Virus record (IMG/VR): IMGVR_UViG_3300035698_001666
Location: 1 to 22,293 of that record
Length of the DNA: 22,293 bases
Direction: 5' to 3' (one strand)
From: a virus
Position 1 is the first letter of the stretch. Each line of letters starts with the position of its first letter. The notes below the pieces were generated by a model that was not told where the DNA came from, did no database searches, and was given only the letters and a program-made list of their open reading frames with translations. The translations under genes were made by a program, and so were the position numbers. Shown here piece after piece: positions 7,768-15,709 of this stretch.

Positions 7768-8345
7768 TACACTGGTCCTCCTGTATTGCTTGGTCCTGAG
7801 TCAACACCTGAATGAACGTGATTATCAAGAACAATTCCATTACTGCTTACTTCACCGACAACCGTTAAATTTCCTGTCATATTAATATTTCCAGTAACGG
7901 TTGTTCCTGCGACACCAATCGGAGCGAGCACGATTCCTTGAGCCACAACAGTCACAATTCCTAAAGGAGCATTTAAATTAATATTTTTTATCGTCGTTAA
8001 GTCAATGTCTCCAAGCTCATTAAATTTAATCGTGGACCCGACAACGAAATTTCCCGCTTCAAACTCGCCTTCTTTTAAATTCTTAGGTCTTGACTCAGCC
8101 GACAAAGGAATCACAAATCGATTGGCCTCATCGCCGTTGACCGTAAATAAAAGACAGGCCGTTCCTGCTGGTGGGTTCCCATGAATGCCGTAATTTTCAG
8201 CAACAGCAACGTCAGCAATTTTCTCGAGGTAAGTCACTTGAAGAACTGGAAACGGTGAAGCATCCTTCGACTTCTTAAGGGTTTTAGCTTGTTTAATATT
8301 GGACAAGATCTTCTCCCACTTGGTTAAAAGAGCTATCTTTTTCAT
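7767..8345 (-). CDS. Mu gp45-like baseplate central spike
   Basis: This 192-residue spike protein has an OB-like N-terminal half ending near 'LLFTVNGDEANRFVIPL'. A beta-helical stalk follows with short repetitive strands (INLNAPLGIVTVVAQGIVL, then TTVTGNINMTGNLTVVGEV). The C-terminus is 'NHVHSGVDSGPSNTGGP', whose HxH at residues 176 and 178 is the metal-binding tip motif of membrane-piercing spikes. The frame is open back to 8414, but the ATG at 8345 is chosen because CGGAG lies about 10 nt upstream and the extra 23 residues are low-complexity and polar. Even so, the gene overlaps the hub gene by 53 nt, a rather long overlap for this operon. Confidence 0.85.
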   Translation of the reverse strand: MKKIALLTKWEKILSNIKQAKTLKKSKDASPFPVLQVTYLEKIADVAVAENYGIHGNPPAGTACLLFTVNGDEANRFVIPLSAESRPKNLKEGEFEAGNFVVGSTIKFNELGDIDLTTIKNINLNAPLGIVTVVAQGIVLAPIGVAGTTVTGNINMTGNLTVVGEVSSNGIVLDNHVHSGVDSGPSNTGGPV

Positions 8346-9411
8346 CACGAGTCGGCTCCGGTGCGTATGAATCTTTTCGCACGCAGGCGATTGCGACTTT
8401 CGTTCCGCTTCCAACGCTTAAAGAATAGGTGACTTTTTGAATGAGCATCATCGCTTGAATGTTACAGAAATCGTCGATAATACTGATCAATGTATTTGGG
8501 AAAAATATCTCTGTCTTAGCTTCGTTTACGAATATATTTCTTATCATTGCCGTGTACAGAATGCTTCTAGCTCTGCGAATATTCGACTCAAACTCTGCTT
8601 TTAGTTGGACGCTATCTTGTGTTGATGATGTTTCAGCCTCCATCTCTATTTTGCGTGAGATACGAACATCTCTATCAATAGCAATTCCTTTAATTGAAGC
8701 AACATCCGTCATGCCCTCGGATGAAAAGGACTCTGAAGCCGATGGATTGCCTTGCGAACGTATCACGTACTCATTAAATCGATTTGTAAAATCATAAACG
8801 ACTGACGACTCTTCAACATTATTCGAGTTGTTTTCAACTTGCTTCAAGAGAACCCCAGAAGACACACTCGAGCCAGATCGAGAGATGACAATATCGCCAT
8901 CACCGCTTGAAGTCAGTATCACACCTCGTTTAATGCAATATTTTTCTATAAAAGAATAAGCATTTTCACCAACCTTCCCAGCGATCAATTCATTTTCTGA
9001 GAAAGCTTTTATATTGAAAACAGTATCAAGAACTTTGATGTCTGACCGGAGGCCTAATCCTTCAAGCACCGTTTCAATGATCTGTGTAAGCGTGATAGGA
9101 GCTTTCAACTCGACACTTCCAAACAAAGTACTATCAACTAAGTCAGAAGTCTTGTCACGGCCAGAGAGAGTAATTGTGTGAGAATTCGCATCGCTCTCTA
9201 TTTCTAAGTTCTCGAGGTAGCCCGTAATAAAAGGCACGCCATTTAAAAGAACTCTCGCTTTCTCTTGACCTCTAAATGGAAGATATCTTTTCCCCTGTGA
9301 CGTGGTGACGAAAGAGAATTCACCAGAGAGATCTTCCATCGACTTCGAAAAGTAGATATTCTTAAAACCATCATAAGAAATTCCATTTATTTCAAGCGTA
9401 ACGTCATTCAT
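8293..9411 (-). CDS. Mu gpP-like baseplate hub protein
   Basis: This 372-residue protein fits the gpP/gp44 hub family, structural cousins of T4 gp27. The N-terminal domain has 'VLLNGVPFITGYLENLEIE' and the conserved 'LSGRDKTSDLVDSTL' (residues 82-96). It is followed by 'LTQIIETVLEGLG', and later by 'IDRDVRISRKIEMEAET', where homologues carry the conserved Arg-rich strand. The C-terminus (PTRDEKDSSFNQ) is flexible. The protein forms the trimeric ring that receives the tail tube and holds the spike encoded next. The ATG overlaps the stop of the preceding gene by 8 nt; AAGGG lies about 9 nt upstream. Confidence 0.88.
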   Translation of the reverse strand: MNDVTLEINGISYDGFKNIYFSKSMEDLSGEFSFVTTSQGKRYLPFRGQEKARVLLNGVPFITGYLENLEIESDANSHTITLSGRDKTSDLVDSTLFGSVELKAPITLTQIIETVLEGLGLRSDIKVLDTVFNIKAFSENELIAGKVGENAYSFIEKYCIKRGVILTSSGDGDIVISRSGSSVSSGVLLKQVENNSNNVEESSVVYDFTNRFNEYVIRSQGNPSASESFSSEGMTDVASIKGIAIDRDVRISRKIEMEAETSSTQDSVQLKAEFESNIRRARSILYTAMIRNIFVNEAKTEIFFPNTLISIIDDFCNIQAMMLIQKVTYSLSVGSGTKVAIACVRKDSYAPEPTRDEKDSSFNQVGEDLVQY

Positions 9412-10423
9412 TTGACAATGCCCTTATCGTTCCTTCCACTTCATAAACCTTTTCTTTTCCATTTAACTCAAAAAGCCTACTGAATAGATCCATATTTTCG
9501 TAATTTAAGTAGACTACCTTTGAAAGAGGATTCTTTTGAACCTCTTGAGTAATCACCCTTCGAACTGGTTGATTCTCGAAATAGAGGCGTACTTCATTTC
9601 GCATATTTATAAGAGTGTTTCGTGTGTCTCCGTCAACCGTATTGACAATTGCTTCATATTGATCATTGAGCTTTGCTTCGACAATGTTCATTTGTTCGTC
9701 GTCATCAAAATCGATCGTTGCTATTGTGCTGTAACCATAAGCCAATGAGTAAACCTTCACATATTGATTGATTATGTCTCGATTATTCTTCTCTTCGATC
9801 TGCTCTTGAGTGATCGCAACGTCCGTCGGGTCATCAGATCCGTAATTATAGAACTCCTCATAGATCGCTAGATTGTCGATAGGCTCTTCGGCCATTAAAT
9901 CCATCTGATCGAATACGTTATCAAGCTGGGTCGCTAAAGTATCAGCTTCAAGAGCGCTTGTTACGATATTTCGGTCAAAAACATCCAGAGCGACAGTCAT
10001 CGCCGATGCCGATGCCGCATCCAGAGGAACAATGTTTAATATATTTCTTGCTGAAGCTGATAATGAAGTTAATTTCGTAATGGAGCCACCCGTCGAGCTT
10101 GGATATAAACCAGAGATATCGTAACCTTCAGCCACAAGCGTTCTCAATCCAGTATTGATTTGACTGAGGTATGTTCGGATCCTCGGACCATTATTTTGAG
10201 ACTGAGAAGGGAAAAACCCAGTGGTTACTTTCTTGAAAACCGCTGTGAATCTTGCGATGCCATGCTCTTCGTCTGATTCGGCTAATGTTGGGAATCCTAC
10301 AACAGCACAAGTCACCTGACCTTCATACGGATGAATCAGCTCACCTTCGCCAGGACTTGTGAGCGCTTCTTTTAGGGAGTTCCTCTTTGTAACATAATCA
10401 TCGTCGACGCTATTAATAAACAT
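9404..10423 (-). CDS. gpN-like DNA circularisation/tail protein, main fragment after a frameshift
   Basis: This 339-codon frame holds most of a Mu gpN (DNA circularisation protein, COG4228-type) homologue. It has 'DDDYVTKRNSLKEALTSPGEGELIHPYEGQVTCAV', the family's diagnostic stretch, followed by helical and linker regions. The C-terminus 'NPLSKVVYLNYENMDLFSRLFELN' also fits the family. The N-terminal family segment is missing here and is found in the -1-related frame just upstream. No ribosome binding site precedes the ATG at 10423, and a TGA closes the frame at 10441-10439. The two pieces join naturally at about 10434 into a protein of about 394 residues. In Mu-like tails this protein connects the tube end to the hub. 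The family assignment is good; whether it is expressed is uncertain. Confidence 0.8.
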   Translation of the reverse strand: MFINSVDDDYVTKRNSLKEALTSPGEGELIHPYEGQVTCAVVGFPTLAESDEEHGIARFTAVFKKVTTGFFPSQSQNNGPRIRTYLSQINTGLRTLVAEGYDISGLYPSSTGGSITKLTSLSASARNILNIVPLDAASASAMTVALDVFDRNIVTSALEADTLATQLDNVFDQMDLMAEEPIDNLAIYEEFYNYGSDDPTDVAITQEQIEEKNNRDIINQYVKVYSLAYGYSTIATIDFDDDEQMNIVEAKLNDQYEAIVNTVDGDTRNTLINMRNEVRLYFENQPVRRVITQEVQKNPLSKVVYLNYENMDLFSRLFELNGKEKVYEVEGTIRALSNE

Positions 10424-10587
10424 ATCCAGAGAAAGGTATCACCAGCTTCGCCGAGAGCTTCGACCTCACTCCTGTTTGCGTTCGGGAACTCGTGCACAGC
10501 GTTCTTTTGTCCAAATGTAATGCTAGAAGAATTGACATAAAACGGGACTCCTTTAAATGATGAAGCATACATTCTATCCAGTAGCAT
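10372..10587 (-). CDS. gpN-like protein, N-terminal fragment upstream of the frameshift
   Basis: The first 52 codons encode the conserved gpN N-terminus: 'LDRMYASSFKGVPFYV', 'NAVHEFPNANRSEVEALGEA' and 'GDTF'. The frame then runs on as unrelated sequence (LWICLLIAST) to a stop at 10372, while the expected continuation (SLDMFINSVDDDY) is in another frame from 10432. The ATG at 10587 is preferred over 10602, because GGAGGTG at 10594-10600 gives a strong site 7 nt upstream. It overlaps the end of the tape measure gene by 14 nt. One missing T in the run at 10432-10434 would restore a single gene. It may be a sequencing error, a genuine mutation or, less likely, a recoding site. Confidence 0.75.
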   Translation of the reverse strand: MLLDRMYASSFKGVPFYVNSSSITFGQKNAVHEFPNANRSEVEALGEAGDTFLWICLLIASTMIMLQRGTP

Positions 10588-11845
10588 AACCAACACCTCC
10601 AAAAGCGGCTCGCTTCATTGTGGTTCCTAGATTAAAGTTCTTACTCTTGCTTTTACTCGAAACACTTTCAACATTATTCCCATTGTCTTTAACATTCACA
10701 TCGACGGATCCATTAAAGGAACTTCCAAGAGAGGTAAATCCTCCGGATAACATATTTTTCAAACCAATGAGCTTATCCAGAGCGCCGTCTTTAAATCCAG
10801 CCATAAGCTCTTTCCAATTTTTCATAAGATAATAAACAGAAGCCGACAGCGCAGCAACGGCCGCCGCTACAAGTAAGAACGGTCCAGCGACACCAGCCAC
10901 AGCAACAGCGAGGAAGTGAAAGATTATTAACAAGGGCGCCAGCGCAGCGCCAATTGCAAGAATTTGAACGACCAACACTTTGTTTTTAGGTGAAAGTCTT
11001 TGCATAACACCATCAAGCTTTTTTATGAGCCCAACTAAAGGAACTAAGGCGTTATAAACGATCGGACCATACTCCTCGAGAGTGTCGCCTAAATCGTTTA
11101 CCAATTGTTTTAATCCACCGGCGCCAACTTGAGCCGCAGCCTTCGCAGCTCCTCCATAAAGCGTTTCGAGTTCTGTCAAAATAACAGACTGCGCTTCAAA
11201 CAATCTTCCAGACTTGGCCAGGCCTTTGATTGTCGCTTTTTGAGTTTCGTTAAAGATAACCCCCATCCGACCAAGAGCGCCAAGCTGTCCAACGGGATCC
11301 GCTAACACTTTACCGAGTTGCAATGTCGTAGAGGTTAAGTCAACCATGCCACCTCTTGAGGCCGCCAACTTCGCCGCCAAATCTACGGAGGCAATCGCAG
11401 CACGATCGAAATTACTTTCTGTTATTTGTGTAAAAGTTAACAACTGAGCGATTACCCCAGCAAGAACTTTGTCATCTCCAAATATCGTATCGTTTTGAAT
11501 GCCTCTTGCTAGTGCTTGTAGTTCAACAAGTGATTTCTTAGCAACACCACCTGTAGATTCAATACCTAGCCTTACCTGTTCGACAGCCTGTGCTTGCTCA
11601 TCCCATACTTTAATAGCCAGAGCGCCAAGACCAAGAATAGGAAGCGTTAATCGAGTTGATAGAGATTTTCCAGTTGCATACGCTTGTTTAGAAACACCTT
11701 TCATGCTTTTGGTGAATTTCTTTAATGCGATGGCTGTTTTTTTAACGTTGTTTTTAAATGCGGTCGTTGACTTAGCAATCTTTCTCAATGCTGGTCGATA
11801 CCTGTCAATAATTTCGTATTTATACTGTACACTGAAATCACTCAT
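10574..11845 (-). CDS. Tail length tape measure protein
   Basis: This 423-residue, Ala/Lys-rich, mostly helical protein lies between the tail chaperone and the gpN-like gene, where the tape measure is expected. The N-terminus is basic and coiled-coil-like (KKTAIALKKFTKSMKGVSK). The middle has the tape-measure-type core 'ALARGIQNDTIFGDDKVLAGV' and 'LGALGRMGVIF'. A strongly hydrophobic stretch at residues about 288-340 (VLVVQILAIGAALAPLLII onward) fits the membrane-interacting segments of these proteins. It is short for the class. By the usual rule of about 0.15 nm per residue, a tail of roughly 60-65 nm is implied (an estimate). Its ATG overlaps the stop of the frameshift extension as ATGA. 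Confidence 0.9.
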   Translation of the reverse strand: MSDFSVQYKYEIIDRYRPALRKIAKSTTAFKNNVKKTAIALKKFTKSMKGVSKQAYATGKSLSTRLTLPILGLGALAIKVWDEQAQAVEQVRLGIESTGGVAKKSLVELQALARGIQNDTIFGDDKVLAGVIAQLLTFTQITESNFDRAAIASVDLAAKLAASRGGMVDLTSTTLQLGKVLADPVGQLGALGRMGVIFNETQKATIKGLAKSGRLFEAQSVILTELETLYGGAAKAAAQVGAGGLKQLVNDLGDTLEEYGPIVYNALVPLVGLIKKLDGVMQRLSPKNKVLVVQILAIGAALAPLLIIFHFLAVAVAGVAGPFLLVAAAVAALSASVYYLMKNWKELMAGFKDGALDKLIGLKNMLSGGFTSLGSSFNGSVDVNVKDNGNNVESVSSKSKSKNFNLGTTMKRAAFGGVGYATG

Positions 11846-12509
11846 TTAATTTTCCCCATTTCTTTTCTCTCTTCATTCGAGATCCTTGTGGCCACTTCTC
11901 CCAACTCCATGAGATCCATAATGCCTAAATCTTCGCAATACTCAAAACTTAATCCACCTTCAAAAAACTTTACCAGCTTCCCAATGAGATACATTCTATC
12001 AAGTTTTAAGTCCCTTAATTTACTTGGGAAGCTGTAATAAAATTTTCAATGTAGCCTCCGAGTAAAGCCTTCGTATCTCTATAATCCATGTCGTCATACA
12101 TAACTTTTGTAAGACGGATCCGATCATTGGCAACACACATCGGCTTGTCATGACTTCCGCTTGTTAAGATATTTCTTAAAGCAAAGAAACATGCTTCGAT
12201 GTCACCATTACCACTCAAAAGAACAGACGTAATTGATTCGCCCGGGTCTTGCTTTGACTCTTTATCTGGAGTCTCCCGATCGTCTGACATGATTTTGTCT
12301 AGCCCTTCTTGACCAAGCCCATCACTAAGAGCCGTCAATGTTCTGAGCCTTGCCTTTTCGAATTCCTGATCAAGAGTTGATAGATGTTTGATCATTGCAT
12401 TCGATGGCGCCCTGATCGTTAATTTTTCGGCCGTTACTAGTTCGCCACCGTCAGCCACCTGAAGTTGTTTCTTCAGAACGTATTCAAATTCGGATTCGAG
12501 CTTTTCCAT
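11842..12509 (-). CDS. Tail assembly chaperone, predicted -1 frameshift fusion product (gpG-T/gp41-42 type)
   Basis: If ribosomes slip back one base at 12039-12045, the first 157 codons of the chaperone join a -1 frame of 67 codons that ends with TGA at 11844-11842. The fusion is about 222 residues. In the extension, 'LDRMYLIGKLVKFFEGG' and 'YCEDLGIMDLMELGEVAT' are helical and resemble the short second-frame domain that recruits the tape measure protein in lambda G-T, P2 E-E' and Mu-like systems. The -1 frame opens exactly at the slippery site, because TGA stands just before it. Its stop overlaps the tape measure start as ATGA, the coupling seen throughout this operon. No independent ribosome binding site explains the extension. 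Confidence 0.8.
11974..12059 (-). promoter_or_regulatory. Programmed -1 ribosomal frameshift signal
   Basis: Three elements are visible on the minus strand. GGAGG at 12059-12055 lies 9 nt before the heptamer, like the stimulatory SD-like site of dnaX. The slippery heptamer A AAT TTT at 12045-12039 is in the correct zero-frame phase (gaa aat ttt att). A perfect 11-bp inverted repeat, CAGCTTCCCAA at 12034-12024 and TTGGGAAGCTG at 11984-11974, starts 4 nt after the heptamer and encloses a 39-nt loop. The last could be a stimulatory stem or part of a larger fold. Confidence 0.82.
12015..12509 (-). CDS. Tail assembly chaperone, zero-frame product (gp41/gpG-like)
   Basis: This 164-residue protein sits between the tube and tape measure genes, the invariable place of tail assembly chaperones. 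It starts MEKLESEFEYVLKK and carries a beta segment 'AEKLTIRAPSNAMIKHLSTL' plus helices ('IEACFFALRNILTSG'), as in Mu gp41-type and gpE-type proteins. In the family this product coats the tape measure protein before tube polymerisation. Near the 3' end its codons run through an A AAT TTT heptamer, so a fraction of ribosomes should pass into the -1 frame. GGGAGG lies about 10 nt upstream of the ATG. Confidence 0.82.
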   Translation of the reverse strand: MEKLESEFEYVLKKQLQVADGGELVTAEKLTIRAPSNAMIKHLSTLDQEFEKARLRTLTALSDGLGQEGLDKIMSDDRETPDKESKQDPGESITSVLLSGNGDIEACFFALRNILTSGSHDKPMCVANDRIRLTKVMYDDMDYRDTKALLGGYIENFITASQVN

Positions 12510-12549
12510 TTTATTATTTCCTCCCTAAATTCCCGGTTTTTTAAAAAAG

Positions 12550-12939
12550 TTATCTTCCTGCATTACCTTTGAACTCTAATTCGATCTCACCTTCACTTGC
12601 GAAATTAATATCCGGATCGTTCGTGAGAGCGGCTTGGTTAATTACAATACTGTAATCGTTATCGCTTATAGCAATATAATTACTGTTCTTATTAGCCTTC
12701 AAAACTTTTATCGCCTCGATATTTTCTTTCGTTGTGTAAACCGAGTATCGCACTTCTGAAAACTTACTATCTAATTTTTCAAAGTGTATAAGTTCTACAA
12801 CGCCATTCCCCAGAGATTGAGGAAGCATTTCACTTTCCCCTTGACCGAGCTTTACGGAAAGGGAGTTCGGAACGGTTGCGAATACCTCATTGTTAACTCG
12901 TACAGTTGGAGCCGATAGGCCTCTTTGATTGTTTGGCAT
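12550..12939 (-). CDS. Tail tube protein (Mu gpM-like)
   Basis: This 129-residue protein immediately follows the sheath gene and matches the contractile tail tube family of Mu and relatives: 'VRVNNEVFATVPNSLSVKLG' near the start, 'LIHFEKLDSKFSEVRYSVYTTKEN' in the middle (the region with conserved 'K..vs.v.f.v..t'), and a final strand 'EGEIELEFKGNAGR'. It polymerises into the inner tail tube through which DNA passes. AAAGGAG lies about 10 nt upstream of the ATG. Length and gene order are normal for the family. Confidence 0.87.
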   Translation of the reverse strand: MPNNQRGLSAPTVRVNNEVFATVPNSLSVKLGQGESEMLPQSLGNGVVELIHFEKLDSKFSEVRYSVYTTKENIEAIKVLKANKNSNYIAISDNDYSIVINQAALTNDPDINFASEGEIELEFKGNAGR

Positions 12940-12973
12940 CTTAATTCATCTCCTTTATTTCGTTCGGGTTACC

Positions 12974-14581
12974 TTAATTGATTGTAAAAGTTGTCTTCAG
13001 GTTCGCAAGGATCGTTCTCAATTGCACAACGATCGGAAAGTCTGAATTTGCAGTGACTTTTCCTAGAACCATATCGATCGCAATCGTTAAATGCTCAACA
13101 AAGAAAGCCGTCGCTTCTGCACTTTTTGGAACAATTGCTACATCAGCTAAATCAAGATAATACTTCTTAAGCTGATCCTTGAATCCTTGAGCATTGATCA
13201 TTGAGTAACCCTGAACCATGTCACCCTCTGTCAATCGAGTTTGTGCAAAATCGACTTTCATGTTATTGAAGAAATATTCCGCAGCAACACTCATCGTGTC
13301 GACGGTGTTCAATCGCTTCCAAGTCGTATTCACATTCCCAGAAGGATCCGTTTTAAATGTTGTGTTAATCGTGCTCATAATGATCGTGTTTCCGGCTGTG
13401 TTGTTCCCGATAACCGATCCACCCTTCGCCTCGATCTGAAGAACTTCTGCTTTTGTAAATCCCTTTCCTGCATCCATAGGAGACACGCCGTACATCGGAG
13501 TATTGAAGTAAGGTAATGTACTGATATGTTTTCCCCCTTGCCCGTCACTAAATCCACGAACGGCCGCTGGCGTGATGCTAACGATATTAGCTTCCTCTGT
13601 TAATCGCAAAGCTCTGAGAGCTGCAAATTTTGCCGCAACAACTGTCGTTTGCTCTAACAAAGCTGGTCCCTTGTGCATGTCTTCGGTAAGAGTTTTAGTG
13701 AAAAAATGCGTTAGGTTCTCTGAATTAAGGAGGTCAAGAGCTGTTTTTGCGTTCGCATATGTGTCTGTTTTACAAACACACGCAACACCATCTAGAATAT
13801 CATTATCAACCGTGAATCGACTGTCTAGAAAGTTAGTGGCAGAGAAAGCAATTCCATACTCAGAAGGATGAACAATCGTTTGATAACGTTCGCCATCAAG
13901 TAGGGCTGAAAGATCCGGCAACGTTGCATCATTCGCACCACTCGCAAACCCTGTGATCGTAAACTCAACATTTCCGAGAACATGATCGCTTCCGTTCAGA
14001 GTCAATCCTTTGATCTTAATTCCAAATGAGTTCGCCACCGTACCGCCATTCTTGGCCGTTAAAGTGATCGTGCTTGTGGATCGAGTAGCAACAACAGGAA
14101 GATCCGTCAAAGCATTAAGAGCATCGACAACAGCTTGCGCTAGTCCCGTGTCGAGAGCGGCTCCAACAGCAATCGAAAGCTTAACTGTGTAATTGAATTG
14201 AGAAGCAACAGAGATATAAACGTCTCCAGCAACAGTCGCCGCATTTGTGGATCCACCTACCTCGGCGATCGCAATCGTTCCAGTTGCCTTAACAGCGCTT
14301 CCACTATCCGACAAAGGAATTACGTCAACTCTGGGAACTTTAGATGATCCGGAACGTTCAAACACGTCAAAAATACCATTCAAAGTGTTAGCTATTTGAG
14401 AACCATTGTTAAAAATAGATCCGATTTCATCTTTAGAGACATCGATCCTTAAGGCTCCGGGGATTGCCGTTGCTCCAGAGGTAATAAGTTGATCCACTAC
14501 AAGAATTTTTTGTGAGTCGAGTCCTGCTGGGAGTGAAGCTCGTAATTTATTGACCGTTATGTCTGGTTTTGAAATTTCCAT
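12974..14581 (-). CDS. Contractile tail sheath protein (Mu gpL-like)
   Basis: This 535-residue protein is the sheath subunit that defines the phage as a myovirus. The N-terminus has 'QKILVVDQLITSGATAIPG'. An inserted domain follows ('DVYISVASQFNYTVKLSIAVG' through 'LPVVATRSTSTITLTAKNGGT' and 'NSFGIKIKG'), typical of Mu-type sheaths. The core has 'GFASGANDATLPDLSALLDGERYQTIVHPSEY', and the C-terminal domain has 'DTMSVAAEYFFNNMKVDFAQ' and 'GKVTANSDFPIVVQLRTILANL'. AAGGAG precedes the ATG. Nothing appears truncated. Confidence 0.93.
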   Translation of the reverse strand: MEISKPDITVNKLRASLPAGLDSQKILVVDQLITSGATAIPGALRIDVSKDEIGSIFNNGSQIANTLNGIFDVFERSGSSKVPRVDVIPLSDSGSAVKATGTIAIAEVGGSTNAATVAGDVYISVASQFNYTVKLSIAVGAALDTGLAQAVVDALNALTDLPVVATRSTSTITLTAKNGGTVANSFGIKIKGLTLNGSDHVLGNVEFTITGFASGANDATLPDLSALLDGERYQTIVHPSEYGIAFSATNFLDSRFTVDNDILDGVACVCKTDTYANAKTALDLLNSENLTHFFTKTLTEDMHKGPALLEQTTVVAAKFAALRALRLTEEANIVSITPAAVRGFSDGQGGKHISTLPYFNTPMYGVSPMDAGKGFTKAEVLQIEAKGGSVIGNNTAGNTIIMSTINTTFKTDPSGNVNTTWKRLNTVDTMSVAAEYFFNNMKVDFAQTRLTEGDMVQGYSMINAQGFKDQLKKYYLDLADVAIVPKSAEATAFFVEHLTIAIDMVLGKVTANSDFPIVVQLRTILANLKTTFTIN

Positions 14582-14599
14582 TGTATTGATTCTCCTTTT

Positions 14600-15709
14600 T
14601 TAAGGTAATTCGCCGACTACTTCTTTTTTTTCTATCGTGTAGGCATCGAATATGTTTTTAAATTCTGTGTCGAACTCCCTGAAAGCTCGTGTGTCAGAAA
14701 CTTCCACCGCATCTTCTGGACAAAAGTTGTAAACAGTTTCAAAGTTGAAAACATGAATGTAATAAGCACTCTTGTAATCATGGTAATCATCACCAAGAAA
14801 CGTGGTTTTATACATAGGGTCTTCATGCAATCCTGTATCAAATAAAACACCAACTAGCGATTTACAAAGCGCCGCTCGTATATCTGCCATTTCATCTGAT
14901 ACGTCAACGGCTGTAAACTCGTTCGTACATGGTGCAACAACATAAACATCAAACGGCTGAATAATCTCCGCTCGAATAGCATCTGTTTTTGACACCTTAG
15001 AAACTGCGTCAGAGTTTGTGTTACGATTAAAAGAAACAACCGATGGACCATTTACAACAAAGGCGAAAAACTCTCCGATCGTTTGTTCACAACTTTTATA
15101 ATACTCCTCGATATACTCTTCATTGATTAGCCCAACAATTCTAGGCGTACTAAAAAGCTTCGTGTCAGAACTTACGAAGAATGACTGCAATGATGTTGCA
15201 GGGATCTCGACTTCAATAGTCGTCTTTGATGTTTTCGAGAAAACTTTATAATTTCCGTTTACTCCGTCGAGTCTTGGTTCGTTTACTTGACCGAGATTCT
15301 TTGGTGCAGCACTCAATGAAGTAGCGATCGTAAATGTTTTATTTGTTGGCGTCTTAAGTAATGGATATAGGCCAGCCGGTATTTTATTGAATCCTGTTAA
15401 GTAAACATCTTTCGGATAACCGTCAACGCCGTTAAAGAATTCTTGAGTCATGTCGTGCGTGTACTGCGTTGTAAAAGTAAGGATCCCCCCAGACAACGTT
15501 GCCGCTGTAATTGGGTTAGGATAAAGAGCATCTTTTAACATAACGTAATCATCAGTAGTCAAGTCATTAACCCTGTCTGTTTCAATCCGCAGCCTGTTTT
15601 CTCCAGAAACTTTCGTCACAGAGATTACCCTATAACTTCGATTGAATTTATCTGTCTGCTTTGGAATGATCAGACTTAATTGATTTACAATATCAACGAG
15701 TTTAGCCAC
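14600..15709 (-). CDS. Probable tail terminator/completion protein with N-terminal beta-domain insertions
   Basis: This 369-residue protein occupies the slot between the gp10-like protein and the sheath, where Mu-like phages encode a tail terminator/completion protein. Only the C-terminal part (from about residue 240: 'IRAEIIQPFDVYVVAPCTNEF', 'MADIRAALCKSLVGVLFDT', then 'YIHVFNFETVYNFC') looks like a terminator/Gp37-type fold, with a helix, strands and a downstream acidic tail. The first 190 residues hold beta modules. One of them ('AATLSGGILTFTTQYTHD' to 'TNKTFTIATSLS', residues 67-132) resembles the module inserted in the gp47-like protein. The start is GTG at 15709 with GAGGTG 7 nt upstream, and it overlaps the previous gene by 8 nt. 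The functional call rests mainly on position. Confidence 0.6.
   Translation of the reverse strand: MAKLVDIVNQLSLIIPKQTDKFNRSYRVISVTKVSGENRLRIETDRVNDLTTDDYVMLKDALYPNPITAATLSGGILTFTTQYTHDMTQEFFNGVDGYPKDVYLTGFNKIPAGLYPLLKTPTNKTFTIATSLSAAPKNLGQVNEPRLDGVNGNYKVFSKTSKTTIEVEIPATSLQSFFVSSDTKLFSTPRIVGLINEEYIEEYYKSCEQTIGEFFAFVVNGPSVVSFNRNTNSDAVSKVSKTDAIRAEIIQPFDVYVVAPCTNEFTAVDVSDEMADIRAALCKSLVGVLFDTGLHEDPMYKTTFLGDDYHDYKSAYYIHVFNFETVYNFCPEDAVEVSDTRAFREFDTEFKNIFDAYTIEKKEVVGELP

Noticed and set aside
8346-8414. Longer N-terminus for the spike protein starting at 8414
   Set aside because: The added residues are polar and unlike the family, would overlap the hub gene by 122 nt, and a better-placed SD-like site serves the ATG at 8345.
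12510-12549. TTTTTTAAAAAA palindrome between the tube and chaperone genes
   Set aside because: The stem is purely A-T with no loop and no GC core, so it does not resemble an intrinsic terminator; termination here would also cut off the essential tail genes.
12978-13871. Plus-strand frames of 60-99 codons within the sheath gene
   Set aside because: They lie antisense to a clearly conserved sheath gene, lack ribosome binding sites and have unconvincing composition; they are shadows.
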